A stretch of DNA of 64,000 bases from Leptotrichia hofstadii (GTDB lineage Bacteria; Fusobacteriota; Fusobacteriia; Fusobacteriales; Leptotrichiaceae), in contig NZ_AP019823.1 of assembly GCF_007990525.1 (NCBI RefSeq), forward strand, positions 2,170,001 to 2,234,000, given 5' to 3'. The stretch's first letter is position 1, and each line of letters opens with the position of its first letter. Both the position numbers and the translations under genes were made by a program. The notes beneath the pieces are model-generated. The model saw only the letters and a program-made list of their open reading frames with translations, searched no databases and was not told the DNA's origin. Of this stretch, positions 62,694 through 64,000 are shown in pieces.

Positions 62694-62907
62694 AAATAAA
62701 GTTACTGAATTTGAAATAAACAATCTGCCACTTATTAAATAATCTAATTTATATTAATTTTATTTGAACAACTTTCAAAATAACAGCTTTTTCATTTAAT
62801 TGCTTAGATTAATTTTCAGCTTTAAAACAGGCTCTGAAAAAAAACAGCATAAATTTAAAAAATAAGAAAGGAGTTTGATTATTTTTCTTAAAAAATAAAA
62901 TGAAAAA

Positions 62908-63783
62908 ATGAGTTTATTATCAGATATTGCAGTACCAATCGCAAAATTGGTGAATATGAAAAAATATAAAGAGAAGGATTTTCTAAATCCACGAAGAGAT
63001 ACAGATTTTTTGAATAAAAAGAATTTTGACAAAACGCTTATTCTTGAGGAACAGTTTATTGATGAATACCAAGTTTTGACAGTTTTTTCAGAAGAAAGCT
63101 ATAATAAGCATGTTGTTTTCCTACATGGCGGGGCTTACGTAATGCGTGCGGTCAAGGCTCACAAAAATATTATTGAAAAATTAGTCAAGAATTTTCATTT
63201 AAAAGTTACGTTTATCGACTACCCGCTTGCTCCTGAGAACACTGTTGACAAAGCACATAAAGTAGTAATGGATGCTTATAGACAAATAACCAGCAAATAC
63301 AAAAATGATGAATTTTATCTGTTTGGCGATTCTTCTGGCGGAGGCTTGGCACTTGCATTTTTACAGCTATTGAAAAATAAGGAAGATTTGCCATTTCCAA
63401 AGAAAACTGCATTAATGTCACCTTGGGTCGATGTTTCAATGACAAATGAAGAAATACCTGAATTTGCAGAAAAAGATCCTCTCTTGCCACTGAATGGGCT
63501 TGTTATAACAGGAAAACAGTTTGCAGGAGAACTGGATGTGAAAAATCCTATGATTTCGCCAATTTATGGAAATATGGATAATCTTGGAGAAATTTTTCTA
63601 ATTTTCGGAACAAATGAAATTTTATATCCTGATTGCTTAAAATTAAGTGATTTGATGGAAGTTGCAATCGGAACAAGTGTAGAAATAAAAATTGGAGAAA
63701 ATTTGTGCCACGACTGGATTTTGGCACCTCTCAAGGAATCAGAAGAAACTATTGATGAAATCGGAAATTTTTTTCTGAAATAA
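62908..63783 (+). CDS. Alpha/beta hydrolase, HSL-type esterase/lipase
   Basis: 291 aa. Hormone-sensitive-lipase family marks: oxyanion motif H-G-G-A-Y (about 71), nucleophile elbow G-D-S-S-G-G-G (Ser nucleophile), D in G-T-N-E-I-L-Y-P-D and catalytic His in L-C-H-D-W. No signal peptide, so cytoplasmic. Acts on short acyl esters. The ribosome binding site (AAAGGAG) is far from the chosen ATG, so the true start could differ by a few codons. Confidence 0.85.
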   Translation: MSLLSDIAVPIAKLVNMKKYKEKDFLNPRRDTDFLNKKNFDKTLILEEQFIDEYQVLTVFSEESYNKHVVFLHGGAYVMRAVKAHKNIIEKLVKNFHLKVTFIDYPLAPENTVDKAHKVVMDAYRQITSKYKNDEFYLFGDSSGGGLALAFLQLLKNKEDLPFPKKTALMSPWVDVSMTNEEIPEFAEKDPLLPLNGLVITGKQFAGELDVKNPMISPIYGNMDNLGEIFLIFGTNEILYPDCLKLSDLMEVAIGTSVEIKIGENLCHDWILAPLKESEETIDEIGNFFLK

Positions 63784-63815
63784 AATAAAAAATAATAAAA
63801 CGAGGAATTTTAATT

Positions 63816-64000
63816 ATGCCTGAAAAAAAACAAAAAAAGAATATAGAAAACAATGAAATTAGTAAAAAAATTGATAAGGAAAAGCACGAAGAAATTCTTA
63901 AAATTTATAAAGAAATAAAAAAAGGTATCGGAAAAGCTATAGAAGGCTATAAAAAGGCTTGGAAAGGTACAGAAAAAGAAGTATTTGCAGAAATGGCATT
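63816..64000 (+). CDS. Start of a Lys/Glu-rich protein, truncated by the window end
   Basis: About 61 codons are visible: MPEKKQKKNIENNEISKKID, then an amphipathic helical stretch (KEEILKIYKEIKKGIGKAI-like) running off the window. GAGGA precedes the ATG and it begins 32 bp after the esterase gene. No family can be named from this piece. Confidence 0.6.
   Translation, partial: MPEKKQKKNIENNEISKKIDKEKHEEILKIYKEIKKGIGKAIEGYKKAWKGTEKEVFAEMA

Noticed and set aside
1-64000. CRISPR array, rRNA or tRNA genes, complete insertion sequence or prophage
   Set aside because: No regularly spaced direct repeats, tRNA cloverleaf sequences, rRNA cores, transposase or phage genes were seen; only non-coding repeat elements and RNase P RNA.

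Overview
The window is AT-rich DNA (clearly below 35% G+C by eye), densely coding, with short AT-rich intergenic stretches. The gene content fits a fermentative anaerobic member of the Fusobacteriota, most likely Leptotrichia or a close relative: pyruvate formate-lyase and its activase, an oxygen-sensitive class III ribonucleotide reductase, glycogen synthesis and phosphorolysis, a two-gene transketolase, CDP-glycerol-type surface polymer transfer, and small lipoproteins. No rRNA or species marker is present, so the assignment is inference from gene content and composition.

Layout. 1-7.5 kb (minus strand): surface-glycan genes (CDP-glycerol transferase, two glycosyltransferases, acetyltransferase, Wzy-like polymerase) mixed with a secreted endo/exonuclease-fold protein and a lipoprotein. 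7.7-9.1 kb: a 56-aa lipoprotein and an AbrB/RelE-type toxin-antitoxin pair with its own promoter and operator-like repeat. 9.2-12.1 kb: glgC-glgA. 12.77-24.3 kb (plus strand): the most unusual part, a run of eight genes encoding a J-domain protein, two FHA proteins, a PP2C-like membrane protein with a long coiled-coil/TPR-like tail, a second fully degenerate PP2C-like protein, a Ser/Thr kinase, an 887-aa Hsp70/actin-fold ATPase and a HlyD-like membrane fusion protein. This looks like a phospho-signalling and chaperone-like system at the envelope; I do not recognise it as a named system. 24.4-34.5 kb (minus): CapA-like protein, a second small lipoprotein, glgP, a doubly broken pseudogene, RNase P RNA, an MFS-transketolase operon, an alpha/beta hydrolase. 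34.7-39 kb: tmcAL, a glutamine amidotransferase, and two tandem exported 2H-phosphoesterase-like proteins around a thioredoxin-like gene. 39.2-42.7 kb: pflB-pflA. 43-48.4 kb: an unrecognised 477-aa protein, sfsA, uppP-hemZ, rpmE2. 48.5-51.4 kb: nrdD-nrdG behind tandem NrdR-type boxes. 51.6-57.7 kb: bioY, then a DtxR-family regulator with a metal ABC transporter, one permease of which carries a fused winged-helix-like tail. 57.7-61.3 kb (minus): a DUF4153 protein, a TPR-like membrane protein and a ydcF gene split by one in-frame stop. 62.1-64 kb: an HhH protein, an esterase and the start of one more gene.

Intergenic regions carry several dispersed repeat families. The most striking is a hairpin superfamily: a variable but always self-complementary stem capped by a nearly invariant loop containing GGC, usually attached to a longer hairpin and often arranged as inverted pairs. 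At least nine hairpins or units lie in this 64 kb. A second family is a 130-394 bp MITE-like element with TATACTAAAC terminal inverted repeats; two of its copies contain one of the hairpin units.
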